Counted from the stretch's first letter, positions 1 to 8,373 are shown. The stretch is 30,036 nucleotides of DNA from Muribaculaceae bacterium (GCA_009775125.1 VSPD01000035.1:1-30036), one strand, 5' to 3'. Program-made: numbers and translations. Notes: generated from the sequence alone by a model not told the origin.

Positions 1-228
1 CTGTGGGTCGCGGCGGCGCAATACCGTGGCGCCGACGTCGAGCAAATCATCTAATGCCGCGTCGTCGTCAATCTTGATTATCAACGGGATGAAAGGCGGG
101 CGGTCGCTTTCGTCGCTGCGCGATGCGGCGTCTTTTTGATGCAGCATCACCGACGATGCGGCGTCGAGCTGCGCATTTGCGCACAATCCAACGAAGGCGA
201 CAGACAAGATTGTGAAAAATCGGAGCAT
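1..228 (-). CDS. Secreted protein, N-terminal fragment (possibly a second S8 protease)
   Basis: The gene starts at the ATG at 228 and runs off the left edge, so only about 76 residues are visible. Residues 1-19 (MLRFFTILSVAFVGLCANAQ) form a typical signal peptide ending in ANAQ. The mature part begins with LDAASS and continues into an acidic stretch (PLIIKIDDDAALDDLLDVGA). The neighbouring subtilase begins its mature part the same way (SKLDAQSQ) and then has a VIILMADGVTADDIAAQG segment at the equivalent place. This suggests that the fragment is the propeptide-like start of a paralogous secreted subtilase. No catalytic residues lie inside the window, so the protease call is inference from N-terminal resemblance; secretion is well supported. 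Confidence 0.5.
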   Translation of the reverse strand, partial: MLRFFTILSVAFVGLCANAQLDAASSVMLHQKDAASRSDESDRPPFIPLIIKIDDDAALDDLLDVGATVLRRRDPQ

Positions 229-240
229 AATTTTTCAAAT

Positions 241-290
241 AAGATCGAATTAAATCGATTTAAATCGATATAAATCGAAAGAAACCGAAA
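241..290. repeat. Short 10-bp-periodic AT-rich repeat
   Basis: The unit TAAATCGA(T/A)(T/A) recurs at exactly 10-bp steps about four times and decays at both ends. It lies directly upstream of the start of the partial gene at 228. A-tracts phased at about one helical turn are expected to bend DNA. No Bacteroidetes -7 box (TAnnTTTG) is seen between it and the start codon. Confidence 0.55.
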
Positions 291-300
291 TGTTTTTTAA

Positions 301-336
301 TTAAAAAGGGCCGGCGGGTTTTGCCCGGCAGCCCTT
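301..336 (-). terminator. Rho-independent terminator after the subtilase gene
   Basis: The arms at 306-318 and 324-336 pair over 13 positions with two mismatches around a TTTTG loop. On the minus strand the hairpin is followed by a T-rich run (CTTTTTAATT). It lies 25 bases past the stop codon of the protease gene, as expected for its terminator. Confidence 0.6.
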
Positions 337-360
337 ATTCAGAGTTTATGGATGTGCTTT

Positions 361-2688
361 TTATTTCACTACAACGCGGGTGGAGTTTACTCCGTTTACG
401 TTGATGATGTAGACGCCGGCGGCGAGGCCTTCGCAGGATACTGTTGCGGAGTTGCCTGCTGCGGTTGCTTCGCGCACGAGAGCGCCGGATGTGTTGAACA
501 CGCGGGCTGTGATGGCGTCGGTGTTGGCAATGGTGATTTCCCATGTGTTGGCGCCGGCGGGAACTACGAGCATTTCGTTGTCCTTGTCCATTTCAACACC
601 GGTGATCGAGCTGGTGGCAATAGCTTCTTTCAAGCCTTTGAGAGCGTTGAATTTGCCTGCGCCCCAGCGGTCGGCATATTCGTTGGTGTATTGGTCGGTG
701 TCGGCGGTGTTCTTGATGATGCGTACTACATCCTCGGTGGTGAGGTCGGGGTTTGCTTCAAGCCAGGTGGCGATAGCACCGGCAACGACGGGGGTAGCCA
801 TCGAGGTGCCTTGCGACACATCCCAGACGTTGGTCTTGCCGTCTTTGGTGTATTCGGCTACGGTGTAGTTGGTGTTGCCGCGGTAGTCGCCCTTGTTGTT
901 GTTGAAGTAGGCGGTGCTTACGGCAGAAACGATGCCCGAGCCGGGAGCGCAAACCAGCGGGTAGTTGCGGCCGTCGTGGGTTGTGCCGTAAGAAGAATAG
1001 GAGGCGATGTGGCCTACGGGGAGGGCGGAGTCGGTGTCGGGGTTGTAGCCGGGGCCGGTTTCGCCGGTTGCCGAGGTGTAGTAGTTGAGGTTGCCCGAGA
1101 GCATGCCCCAGATGGCGCGGGTGTTCCAGGCGCCTACGGTGAGGAGGCGGTCGTTGCAACCCATCGACGAGATGGAGAGGTCGGCGGAGCCGTCGACAAA
1201 TCCGGGTTGGTCAAAGGAAGAGAGGTATGTGTAGTTGCTGTTGTTCACCACTTCGATGCGCTGGCCGGCTTTGCCTTCTATTTTGAAGCCAAAGAGGAAG
1301 TTGCCGTCGCCGTTGAGATAGGTGTTGTTGGTGATGGTGTAGTTGCAGAGGAAGCGGTAACGGTCGTTGGCAGGCTGTACGCCGGCGCGGAGAGTGAGGT
1401 TGGAGCGTGCGAATGCTTCGTCGAATTCGGGGAAGTGGAGATATTCGGAGTAGTCGAAATACGACGATGTGATGTAGGTCGACTCTGTCTCGCCTTCCAC
1501 GGGGTATTCCCACACGGCTTTGCCGTTGGCAAGGTCGTAGATCATGAGGGTCACTTTGGCGGGCTGGTTGTCAGATGTCCAGATGTCGAGTGCGCCGGTG
1601 GTGTTTCCGCCGGGGGTGTAGAAGAACGAGCCTACGGTGTTGTCTTCGGCCGTGAGCCATTTGGCGATGGTGGTGGGGTCGGCGCCTTCGTTGCCGGAGG
1701 CGATGCAGATAATACCGCGTTTGCCGAGTTCTTCAAGGGCGCGGCTGGTCTGGTCCTTGCCGTCGTGCGGGCCGATGTTTGTGCCGATAGAAAGGTTCAC
1801 AACCACGGGTTTGTTGACAGATTCGGCGTATTCGATACATTTCTCAACGGCCATAAGGATGTTGGGGTCGTAGAGGTTGCCGGCGCCGATTACAATGTCG
1901 GATTCGGTTGCGCCGCCGTAGAAGGGGTTGCGCTGGGTTGCGGTGACTTGGGCAAAGCCTTTGTCGGGAAGGTAGGTGGCTACTTTGGAGGGACGGCCGT
2001 TGAACGAGCCGGCCATGCAGCCGAGGGTGTGTGTGCCGTGGAACTCGTCGGAATTGTCGGTGTCGAAACCTTTGATTTCTTCCGGTGTCTCGTAGGCTAC
2101 GAACGAACCGTCGTCGGAAAGGAAGTTCCATACGCGCTTAACGCGGGAGTTGGCGGGGTCGTTGCCCTGGAAAGCGATGTGGTTGGGGTCGCAGCCGGTG
2201 TCGTAGATACCGGTTACAACGCCTTTGCCGGTGAAAGCGCGGGGAAGGCCGTCGCCGCCGGCATGAATCACGTCAAGGCCTACGGCAGCACGGGCCTTGT
2301 CGAGATATTTGTCGTTTTTCTGGCCAAATGTCATGGCCTTCACGAGGTCGGTGTTGGCAAGAGCCTCGATGTCGGAGATTGTTGCGGATGCGATTACTTG
2401 GTCGCCGATTTGTGTCTTGATGTCAAAGCCCTGTGCGGCGATGTCGTCGGCGGTGACGCCATCGGCCATAAGGATGATGACTGTGCCGACTGCCTCAGAA
2501 CGAGATGCCGGCTCAAACCGGAAGGGCATGTCGCTTGCTTCCACAATCGTCTCGCCGGTTACGGCAGCAGCCATCTGCTGGTTGTAGTGCGAGATGGCGA
2601 TTTGGCTCTGTGCGTCGAGTTTCGACTGGGCCGTGGCCGACAGAGAGCAAGCAAGTGCCAGTGATAATGAAATGTACAGTTTGTTCAT
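361..2688 (-). CDS. Secreted subtilisin-like (S8) serine protease with T9SS-type tail
   Basis: This 775-residue secreted endopeptidase has a signal peptide at residues 1-21 (ends SATAQS). A propeptide-like region (about 25-120) is followed by the S8 catalytic domain. The triad is visible: Asp163 in IYDTGCD, His217 in FHGTH and Ser629 in GTSMATP. The oxyanion Asn333 lies in SGNEG. Between Asn and Ser sits an insert of about 200 residues (340-540), typical of large subtilases. The last 75 residues (VFNTSGALVREA ... LAAGVYIINVNG ... VVVK) match the C-terminal sorting domain of type IX secretion, so the product is probably secreted through the outer membrane or anchored there. A strong promoter lies 85 bases upstream and a terminator follows, so it looks monocistronic. 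The substrate is unknown. Confidence 0.93.
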   Translation of the reverse strand: MNKLYISLSLALACSLSATAQSKLDAQSQIAISHYNQQMAAAVTGETIVEASDMPFRFEPASRSEAVGTVIILMADGVTADDIAAQGFDIKTQIGDQVIASATISDIEALANTDLVKAMTFGQKNDKYLDKARAAVGLDVIHAGGDGLPRAFTGKGVVTGIYDTGCDPNHIAFQGNDPANSRVKRVWNFLSDDGSFVAYETPEEIKGFDTDNSDEFHGTHTLGCMAGSFNGRPSKVATYLPDKGFAQVTATQRNPFYGGATESDIVIGAGNLYDPNILMAVEKCIEYAESVNKPVVVNLSIGTNIGPHDGKDQTSRALEELGKRGIICIASGNEGADPTTIAKWLTAEDNTVGSFFYTPGGNTTGALDIWTSDNQPAKVTLMIYDLANGKAVWEYPVEGETESTYITSSYFDYSEYLHFPEFDEAFARSNLTLRAGVQPANDRYRFLCNYTITNNTYLNGDGNFLFGFKIEGKAGQRIEVVNNSNYTYLSSFDQPGFVDGSADLSISSMGCNDRLLTVGAWNTRAIWGMLSGNLNYYTSATGETGPGYNPDTDSALPVGHIASYSSYGTTHDGRNYPLVCAPGSGIVSAVSTAYFNNNKGDYRGNTNYTVAEYTKDGKTNVWDVSQGTSMATPVVAGAIATWLEANPDLTTEDVVRIIKNTADTDQYTNEYADRWGAGKFNALKGLKEAIATSSITGVEMDKDNEMLVVPAGANTWEITIANTDAITARVFNTSGALVREATAAGNSATVSCEGLAAGVYIINVNGVNSTRVVVK

Positions 2689-2773
2689 CTGTTTTATAAT
2701 TATTCGTTTTTTATTGCAATGGTGATAATCGGCAGAACAAGGAGTTTTGTGACGATATGATGCTTTTAAAATG

Positions 2774-2805
2774 CAAAGTTATAACAATTTTGAAATAAAA
2801 CCAAA
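2774..2805 (-). promoter_or_regulatory. Bacteroidetes-type promoter for the subtilase
   Basis: The -7 box TAACTTTG (2781-2774 on the minus strand) is a perfect TAnnTTTG. Exactly 20 bases upstream is a perfect -33 TTTG (2805-2802). This matches the consensus for the Bacteroidetes primary sigma factor and predicts a leader of about 80 nt before the start at 2688. Confidence 0.75.
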
Positions 2806-2858
2806 ACTTTAACGCACATTTTGCATGTTTTATTGCAGATTTTCACGAATTTAACATT

Positions 2859-4040
2859 TTATTTGGAGATGTTGAACCGTACGCCTGCTTTCAAGTCAAA
2901 ATTTAGGGGCCTGTCTTTGTAGGAATTTTTCACACTGCTGCCGTTGTCGAAATGGTAGCTTGCGCCGGGTTCCACAAAGAGGTCGAGCGAGCGTGTTATG
3001 CTGTAAAGGATTCCGGCCGAAGCCGCCACGGAGAACTGAAGCCTGCTCTCACTTACGTTTTGTGTCGTTGGCTGTCGGCCCTCGACGGTGTCGGTGCGCC
3101 GGCCGTAGACGCATTTTTCGGCCATGCCGCCGCCGCTTGCGTAGATGCCGAGACGGCCGGTGCTCCATATGTCGCAGCGCAGGCGTAGAGGGATGCCTAT
3201 GTAGTGGAGCCTCTGGTGCGATTCGTCGCGGCGGGTGTCGCTGCCCGAGGTGGTGGTCGACGACAGTATGCTGTATGTCACGCCGCTTTCCAGGCTAAGC
3301 CGTTCAGACAATGGAAAGGCTACGTTGACGCCAAAGCGCAGAGGCAGATTGTGGCGCGTTTTCGTGCGCTCCTGCCGCGCATAGCTCATAATGGCAGGAT
3401 TGTCGATACCCCCGATTGCGGGGTCGCTCATGGAGGAGCCTCCGTTGCTTGACCATTCTGCCATGGGGCGGAAGCCGGTGCTGCGGCCTCCGGCATCGGC
3501 CATGAGATTGCCGGCAAAGAGCGACACGCTTATGCCCGTCTTGTGCTTGGCGAAGGTAATATGCGGATAGTCGCGGGCCGGCGGCTCGGCTTTCTCGGCG
3601 ACAATGCCCACGGCCGGCGCCTCGCTTTCCGGCTTTGACTCGGCCTCGCCCATCTCGCTTATGTCGCCCCCTTCGCTTCTGTCGTTTATGTCGCTTCTGT
3701 CGTTTTTGTCATAATCGTCATAATCGACAAAAGCGACATAATCGACCTTTTCCACCTTGGCTATATTTTTGCTTTCCACAGCGGCCTGCTCTTTGCCGGT
3801 GGCTGCCACCGGAGGAAACGCCGGATGCGGCTCGGGCGACGTGAGTATCAAGGCCGCTGTCACTGCTATCAGCAATATCGCGGCAGTGGCGGCTGCATAG
3901 CGCGCCCATATTGGCATGAATCGTGCCGCCGGCGCTCCGTCGAGTCTTCGGTCTACATCGGCCCACAGCCCTTCGGGAGCAGGTATCTCAAAATCCTGTT
4001 CCTTGTGTCGCAAGTCGTCGGTCCATCGGTTGTCGTTCAT
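2859..4040 (-). CDS. Membrane-anchored beta-barrel protein, probable sigma-linked regulator
   Basis: This 393-residue protein has three parts. A short cytoplasmic N-terminus (1-43, MNDNRWTDDLRHKEQDFEIP) is followed by one transmembrane segment (about 44-67, YAAATAAILLIAVTAALIL). A charged low-complexity linker (about 90-150, Asp/Asn/Arg/Ser-rich) leads to a C-terminal half (about 165-393) of alternating strands ending in FDLKAGVRFNISK, like the outer-membrane beta-barrel family OMP_b-brl_2. Its ATG overlaps the stop of the ECF sigma gene as ATGA, so the two are translationally coupled. The short N-terminus plus one membrane span directly after an ECF sigma is the usual anti-sigma layout, so a role in holding the sigma factor is likely but unproven. 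No ZAS zinc motif is visible. Confidence 0.7.
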   Translation of the reverse strand: MNDNRWTDDLRHKEQDFEIPAPEGLWADVDRRLDGAPAARFMPIWARYAAATAAILLIAVTAALILTSPEPHPAFPPVAATGKEQAAVESKNIAKVEKVDYVAFVDYDDYDKNDRSDINDRSEGGDISEMGEAESKPESEAPAVGIVAEKAEPPARDYPHITFAKHKTGISVSLFAGNLMADAGGRSTGFRPMAEWSSNGGSSMSDPAIGGIDNPAIMSYARQERTKTRHNLPLRFGVNVAFPLSERLSLESGVTYSILSSTTTSGSDTRRDESHQRLHYIGIPLRLRCDIWSTGRLGIYASGGGMAEKCVYGRRTDTVEGRQPTTQNVSESRLQFSVAASAGILYSITRSLDLFVEPGASYHFDNGSSVKNSYKDRPLNFDLKAGVRFNISK

Positions 4041-4600
4041 GTCGTTTCGTTTATATAATCCCTTATTTCTTTGGCAAGCAGGGCTTTTGCCCTGTGGTAT
4101 TGCGAGGCGGAGGTGCCCTCGCTTATTTCAAGCGCCCGTGCTATCTCCTTGTGGGTCTTCTGCTCGAATACATAGAGGTTGAACACCGTGCGGCATCCCG
4201 GTGGCAGGCGCCGCACCATCTCGTAAATCACCGGAAACGGCACCGAGCGCGTGTCGGGCATATCGTCGTCGGCAATATCGGGTATCGTGTCGGTGCTTTC
4301 CAAAAATTTGTAGGTCTTCTGCCGTTTCAGGAATTTCAAGGATTCATTCACTACTATCCTTGTCATCCACGATTTCAAAGACGCGTTTTCCATAGGGCGG
4401 AAAGAGGCTATCGAGGAAAAAATCTTAACGAAGGCATCCTGCAAGATGTCGCGGGCGTCTTCCGCCGTCACGACATATCGGGAGCATACAGCGGCGAGAT
4501 AACCTGAATACACATCATAGGCTGCACGCATGGCCTTTCGGTCGCCAGCCTGCATTTTGCGTATCAGTTCCGGTTCGTTGATGCTCCCGACAGATGTCAT
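4037..4600 (-). CDS. ECF RNA polymerase sigma factor
   Basis: This 187-residue sigma-70 family protein has only regions 2 and 4. Region 2 spans about residues 8-95, with the core-binding motif DILQDAFVKIF and SLKSWMTRIVVNESL. Region 4 spans about 125-183, with the helix-turn-helix HKEIARALEISEGTSASQYHRAKALL. Length and layout are those of RpoE-like extracytoplasmic-function sigma factors. It lies 18 bases after the NigD-like lipoprotein gene and overlaps the next gene by 4 bases, so the three form one operon. Such factors normally respond to an envelope signal through a membrane partner, here most likely the protein encoded next. Its target promoters cannot be read from the window. Confidence 0.92.
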   Translation of the reverse strand: MTSVGSINEPELIRKMQAGDRKAMRAAYDVYSGYLAAVCSRYVVTAEDARDILQDAFVKIFSSIASFRPMENASLKSWMTRIVVNESLKFLKRQKTYKFLESTDTIPDIADDDMPDTRSVPFPVIYEMVRRLPPGCRTVFNLYVFEQKTHKEIARALEISEGTSASQYHRAKALLAKEIRDYINETT

Positions 4601-4618
4601 TCGGAGGGGTTGGGGATG

Positions 4619-5362
4619 CTATTTCTCTGGTTGTTTAATATTGCCGTGAAGGTTGAATTTCACCTCTTTTGCTCCGTTCGACGATTTCCATCTCACGGTC
4701 AGTTTTTGGTCGTCCGCGGATTCGGCAGGCAGATGTGAGAGACGGAAAGCAATGAGCACGTCGGCGATGGTGTTCTGAGGGTAGTTTGCCCGGCGGGAGT
4801 CCATGAGGGTGTTGTCGTCCTGTCCGGTGCTGGAGCCGCCCGTGGCATCGTGACGCAACTCAACCACAAACGGGTCTTCGTTGTCGACGCCGCCGACAAG
4901 GTCGAACACATGTTTTTTGGCCGGGATGCCCCATGCGGCACGTAAGCGGAGCGTGAGGTAGCCGTCCTCGGCTATTGTCACCCAGTCGTTCACTATGTCG
5001 ATGGGGTCGTTGCCGTATGCATCGAGGGGCTTGTCGGCTGTGACAAGTTTCATCTCCTTGGTGCGTATGCTGTCGATGGCGTTCACCATTACGGTTTTGG
5101 TGAACCCGGGAGTCTGTTTTTCGAGTTCTTCGAAATTGATGAGGGCGCGCACTTCCTTTCCGTCGTAAAGTTTTGTGGTCACATTCTGCGGAAACAGCGT
5201 TGTTTGCTCATCGAGTTGAAAAAAGGATTTTCCGTCGTCGGTCAGTTTTACGGTTACGAGCGCGTCGGTCGTGTTGTCGGGGCCGTCGGATTCGAGGCAG
5301 GATTGGAAGCCGAATACCGAGGCAATCAATCCAAGGATGCAGATTTTTGTCTTGTTCATCAT
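4619..5362 (-). CDS. NigD-like lipoprotein
   Basis: This 247-residue protein starts with a lipoprotein signal (MMNKTKICILGLIASVFGFQ) and a lipobox Cys at about residue 22 (FQSC). The acidic residues just after it (LESDGPD) resemble the Bacteroidetes lipoprotein export signal, so it may be surface-exposed. The body has the two-part layout of NigD-like proteins: an N-terminal barrel-like domain (about 35-115, ALVTVKLTDDGKSFFQLDE) and a C-terminal domain (about 125-245, GYLTLRLRAAWGIPAKKHVF ... VRWKSSNGAKEVKFNLHG). NigD was named from a bacteriocin cluster, but the family is widespread and its function is not settled. It is first in the operon with the ECF sigma gene, so it may belong to the same envelope-sensing circuit. 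Confidence 0.8.
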   Translation of the reverse strand: MMNKTKICILGLIASVFGFQSCLESDGPDNTTDALVTVKLTDDGKSFFQLDEQTTLFPQNVTTKLYDGKEVRALINFEELEKQTPGFTKTVMVNAIDSIRTKEMKLVTADKPLDAYGNDPIDIVNDWVTIAEDGYLTLRLRAAWGIPAKKHVFDLVGGVDNEDPFVVELRHDATGGSSTGQDDNTLMDSRRANYPQNTIADVLIAFRLSHLPAESADDQKLTVRWKSSNGAKEVKFNLHGNIKQPEK

Positions 5363-5443
5363 GTTAAATTATAATTGGTTTATCTGCTCTTATAATCCCA
5401 AATTTTGAATATCCTTGGAATTAACCGGCAAAATTTAACATAA

Positions 5444-6694
5444 TTAAACATTTTGCAGGCTTTTCAACAACAGAAGCAACGCCTCGGTGGAGGCCCGGTC
5501 GATTACGCGGGCGCGGTTGCCGGGGCAGTGGAGCAGGCGTGCCACGGTGCCTTTGGGTGTGTGCGCGGCTATCCATACAGTCCCCACGGGCTTGTCGGCC
5601 GACCCTCCGCCGGGGCCGGCTATGCCCGATGTGGCCACGGCGCAATCGGCTCCGAGCCTCGCGGCCGCGCCCTCGGCCATTTGCCGCACTACGCTCTCGC
5701 TCACCGCTCCGTATTGCTCGATGTCGGCAGGGTCGACGCCAAGCACGCCGGTCTTCACCTCGTTGGCATAGCTCACCACCGAGCCGTTGAACACGTCCGA
5801 CGCGCCCGCAATCAATGTGATGCGATGCGCGATATTTCCGCCGGTGCAGCTCTCGGCCGTGGCCAGTTTCAAGCCGCGCGAGCGCAGGGCGTCGAGCAAG
5901 AGTTGCTCGGGGGTGGCGTCGTGGCGCGATATTATAAGTTCGCCCACGGTGTGCTCCACGGCCTCGCAGGCCTCGGCGTGGAGGCGGGCGATGCGGCCGG
6001 CGTCGCTGTCCTTGCCGTCGACGCGCAGGCGTATCAGCCCCGGAGTGGGCAGATAGGCTAAATGCAGCGTAGGGTCGAGGGCCGATTCCACCTCGGCAAG
6101 CCGTTCGGCCAAAGCCGACTCGGTGATGCCGGTGATAAGGAAAGTGGTGTGTAATATTGTAATGTCAGGGTGGAACCGGCGAGCAATCTCGTCCGTCACG
6201 CCGTGGCGCAGCATTCCGGCAGTCTCAAACGGCACGCCCGGCATCGACACAAGCACATGCTCTCGGTCGGCAGTCTCAAACCACATCACCGGAGCCGTGC
6301 CATAACGGTTCTGTATCACACGGCAACTGGTAGGCACCATGGCCTGCGTGCGCGTTAGCTCGTTGATTTTCAGGCCGCGCTTGGCAAAAATCTCCTCCAC
6401 ATTTTCAAGCACCGACGGGTCGAACACCAGTTCTCCGCCAAACACGCCCATAAGCGTGTGTTTCGTTATATCGTCCTTCGTCGGTCCGAGGCCGCCGGTG
6501 GTAATCACCAGCGGATAGCGTGCAAGGGCGCGTTCCACAGCCTCGCGGATAGCGTCGGCATCGTCGGCCACGGTCACAATCTCGCCCGTCTGCCATCCCA
6601 GCGGAGCCAGCGCGCGGGCAATTTCGCCCGAATTGGTATCGGTGACCTGTCCCAAAAGAATCTCGTCACCTATTATAATAATAGCAAATTTCAT
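5444..6694 (-). CDS. cinA: CinA family protein (nicotinamide-nucleotide amidase type)
   Basis: This 416-residue protein has both domains of full-length CinA. The N-terminal molybdopterin-binding-like (COG1058) domain starts at MKFAIIIIGDEILLGQ and contains TTGGLGPTKDDIT. The C-terminal PncC-type amidase domain (about 255-416) has ATAESCTGGNIAHRIT and TSGIAGPGGGSADKPVGTVW. The family cleans up NMN and ADP-ribose by-products of NAD metabolism; in some bacteria cinA is competence-linked. The frame stays open 22 codons upstream to 6760, but the family starts at the MKFAIIIIGDE Met, so 6694 is preferred; the extension would run through a REP hairpin. The gene stands alone between the RAYT locus and the lipoprotein gene. 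Confidence 0.92.
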   Translation of the reverse strand: MKFAIIIIGDEILLGQVTDTNSGEIARALAPLGWQTGEIVTVADDADAIREAVERALARYPLVITTGGLGPTKDDITKHTLMGVFGGELVFDPSVLENVEEIFAKRGLKINELTRTQAMVPTSCRVIQNRYGTAPVMWFETADREHVLVSMPGVPFETAGMLRHGVTDEIARRFHPDITILHTTFLITGITESALAERLAEVESALDPTLHLAYLPTPGLIRLRVDGKDSDAGRIARLHAEACEAVEHTVGELIISRHDATPEQLLLDALRSRGLKLATAESCTGGNIAHRITLIAGASDVFNGSVVSYANEVKTGVLGVDPADIEQYGAVSESVVRQMAEGAAARLGADCAVATSGIAGPGGGSADKPVGTVWIAAHTPKGTVARLLHCPGNRARVIDRASTEALLLLLKSLQNV

Positions 6695-6727
6695 CAGTAA
6701 AGAATTAAAAGTGGTTTGGGCGAGAGT

Positions 6728-6810
6728 GTAGGGACGCACGGCTCGTGCGTCCGTTATCATATGCGTGGATTAGGTGGTTCGCCGCGGACGCACGAGCCGT
6801 GCGTCACTAC
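6728..6810. repeat. Inverted REP pair (BIME-like) with GTAG feet
   Basis: Two near-identical hairpins lie in opposite orientation. The left one is GTAG (6728-6731) followed by GGACGCACG, a 3-base loop and CGTGCGTCC (6732-6752). The right one (6786-6806) is followed by CTAC (6807-6810), the complement of GTAG. The two 25-base units are reverse complements with one mismatch. A GTAG tetranucleotide at the foot of a hairpin is what RAYT transposases recognise, and a RAYT gene ends 18 bases away. Confidence 0.85.
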
Positions 6811-6827
6811 ACCCTTGGCATATAAAT

Positions 6828-7325
6828 TTAAGGGGTATTAAAACAGTCTTTGTCCCACAAGGCCACATTGTTAAGAATATACTCGGCTATCCTGTTTCCG
6901 TCATTATTCCCTCGGATTATATGGTCGTGGTATCGGTTTTGCCATCCGAACTCGATGTTGTTGCGACGGGCATACATCGTGACGGCACGTTTTAAGCCAC
7001 CAATAATTACCGACAATGCTGTTCTGCATTCAGGAATTGCTTTTGGCGTTGATTTGTCGTCTATATGTATTATTGCATGGATATGATTAGGCATGACTAC
7101 ATATAGCGGCACTTCTGCATATTGATAGTGCCTTGGGATTTCATTTATTTGCGAGCAACAATACACTCCAATATCTGACAAATTCATTTCATGATTGATA
7201 ATACTGCCGAAATAATGTTTTTTGTCGAGTGTACAGATTGTAATGAAATAATCTCCTCCGGAATAGTCATGGAAACCTGCGCGTGGCGATTTGCGATTTG
7301 GCTTATTGGGTGACATAGATTCCAT
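6828..7325 (-). CDS. REP-associated tyrosine transposase (RAYT, Y1/IS200-like)
   Basis: This 165-residue single-strand DNA transposase belongs to the IS200/TnpA_REP family. The metal-binding HUH motif is His81-Ile-His83 in VMPNHIHAIIHI. The catalytic region is WQNRYHDHIIRGN with Tyr132. It has the RAYT N-terminus (GFHDYSGGDYFITICT, about 17-32) and the C-terminal IAEYILNNVALW. Length is normal and nothing looks broken. It sits between tsaD and cinA with its REP pair just downstream, the usual self-contained RAYT-REP arrangement. These proteins are thought to spread REP elements as host-kept genes rather than as self-mobile insertion sequences. A second in-frame Met lies three codons in. Confidence 0.92.
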   Translation of the reverse strand: MESMSPNKPNRKSPRAGFHDYSGGDYFITICTLDKKHYFGSIINHEMNLSDIGVYCCSQINEIPRHYQYAEVPLYVVMPNHIHAIIHIDDKSTPKAIPECRTALSVIIGGLKRAVTMYARRNNIEFGWQNRYHDHIIRGNNDGNRIAEYILNNVALWDKDCFNTP

Positions 7326-7349
7326 TTTACGGAATAATTCTACATCCCC

Positions 7350-8372
7350 TCACACCGTCACTCTTGCAAACGGCACGGCATCGTAGGGGCAGAAGTCGGA
7401 GTCGAGGTATTTGAAATAGCCGGCGATGGCCACCATGGCGGCGTTGTCGGTGGTGAACACCCGCTCGGGTATGAAGGCCCGGATGCCGCGCTCGGCGCAG
7501 AAACGTGCCACGGCATCGCGCACGCCCGAGTTGGCCGACACGCCTCCGCCGATAGCCACGGTGCGCACTCCGGTCTGCTCCACGGCGCGGCGCAGCTTGT
7601 CGAGCAATATCTCTATGATGGTGTGCTGGAGCGACGCGGCCAGGTCGGCACGGTTCTTGTCGATGAAATCGGGGTCGGCTTTGAGCCCGTCGCGCAGCGT
7701 GTAGAGGAACGATGTTTTCAAGCCGCTGAAACTGTAATCCAATCCCGGGATATGGGGTTTGGCGAAGCGGAAGGCCGAAGCGTCGCCCTCGGATGCAAGG
7801 CGGTCGATATGCGGGCCGCCGGGATAGGGGAGGCCCATCACCTTGGCGCATTTGTCGAAGGCCTCGCCGGCGGCGTCGTCGATGGTGCGCCCCAGCACTT
7901 CCATGTCGCGCGGGCTGCGCACAAGGATAAGCTGGGAGTTGCCGCCGGATATGAGCAGGCAGAGGTAAGGGAATTCCGGCACCTCGTCGGTGGGCTCGCG
8001 GCGCACGAAGTGCGACAGCACGTGGCCGTGGAGATGGTTCACGTCCACCATCGGGATGCGGAGCCCCAGCGACAAGCCCTTGGCAAAACTTGTGCCCACC
8101 AGAAGCGAGCCTATAAGCCCCGGGCCGCGGGTGAAAGCCACCGCCGACAGGTCGCCGCGCCCGATGCCGGCTTGTTTAAGGGCCGTGTCGACCACCGGCA
8201 CTATGTTTTGCTGGTGGGCGCGCGAGGCGAGTTCGGGCACCACGCCGCCGTAGATTTCATGCACCTTCTGCGAGGCTATCACGTTGGAAAGCAGGATACC
8301 GTCGCGTATCACGGCGGCCGATGTGTCGTCGCACGACGACTCGATTCCGAGGATTGTAACGGTTTTCGCCAT
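7350..8372 (-). CDS. tsaD: tRNA N6-threonylcarbamoyladenosine transferase TsaD
   Basis: This 340-residue protein transfers the threonylcarbamoyl group from TC-AMP to A37 of tRNAs that read ANN codons, acting with TsaB and TsaE. The start MAKTVTILGIESSCDDTSAA is the family signature, so 8372 is preferred over the further in-frame Met at 8405. The metal-binding His pair is His113 and His117 (NHLHGH). Nucleotide-binding stretches GGNSQLIL, GRTIDDAAGEAFDK and GGGVSANSG are present. The ATG follows the stop of the preceding outer-membrane protein gene by one base, so both are probably read from the promoter at 8913-8944. Confidence 0.96.
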   Translation of the reverse strand: MAKTVTILGIESSCDDTSAAVIRDGILLSNVIASQKVHEIYGGVVPELASRAHQQNIVPVVDTALKQAGIGRGDLSAVAFTRGPGLIGSLLVGTSFAKGLSLGLRIPMVDVNHLHGHVLSHFVRREPTDEVPEFPYLCLLISGGNSQLILVRSPRDMEVLGRTIDDAAGEAFDKCAKVMGLPYPGGPHIDRLASEGDASAFRFAKPHIPGLDYSFSGLKTSFLYTLRDGLKADPDFIDKNRADLAASLQHTIIEILLDKLRRAVEQTGVRTVAIGGGVSANSGVRDAVARFCAERGIRAFIPERVFTTDNAAMVAIAGYFKYLDSDFCPYDAVPFARVTV

Positions 8373-8373
8373 C

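Noticed and set aside
352..2664. 770-codon open frame opposite the subtilase gene
   Set aside because: It is a mirror of the strongly biased GC-rich codon use of the real gene; its translation is Gly/Val/Ala/Cys-rich without any domain, while the opposite strand has signal peptide, catalytic triad and sorting tail.
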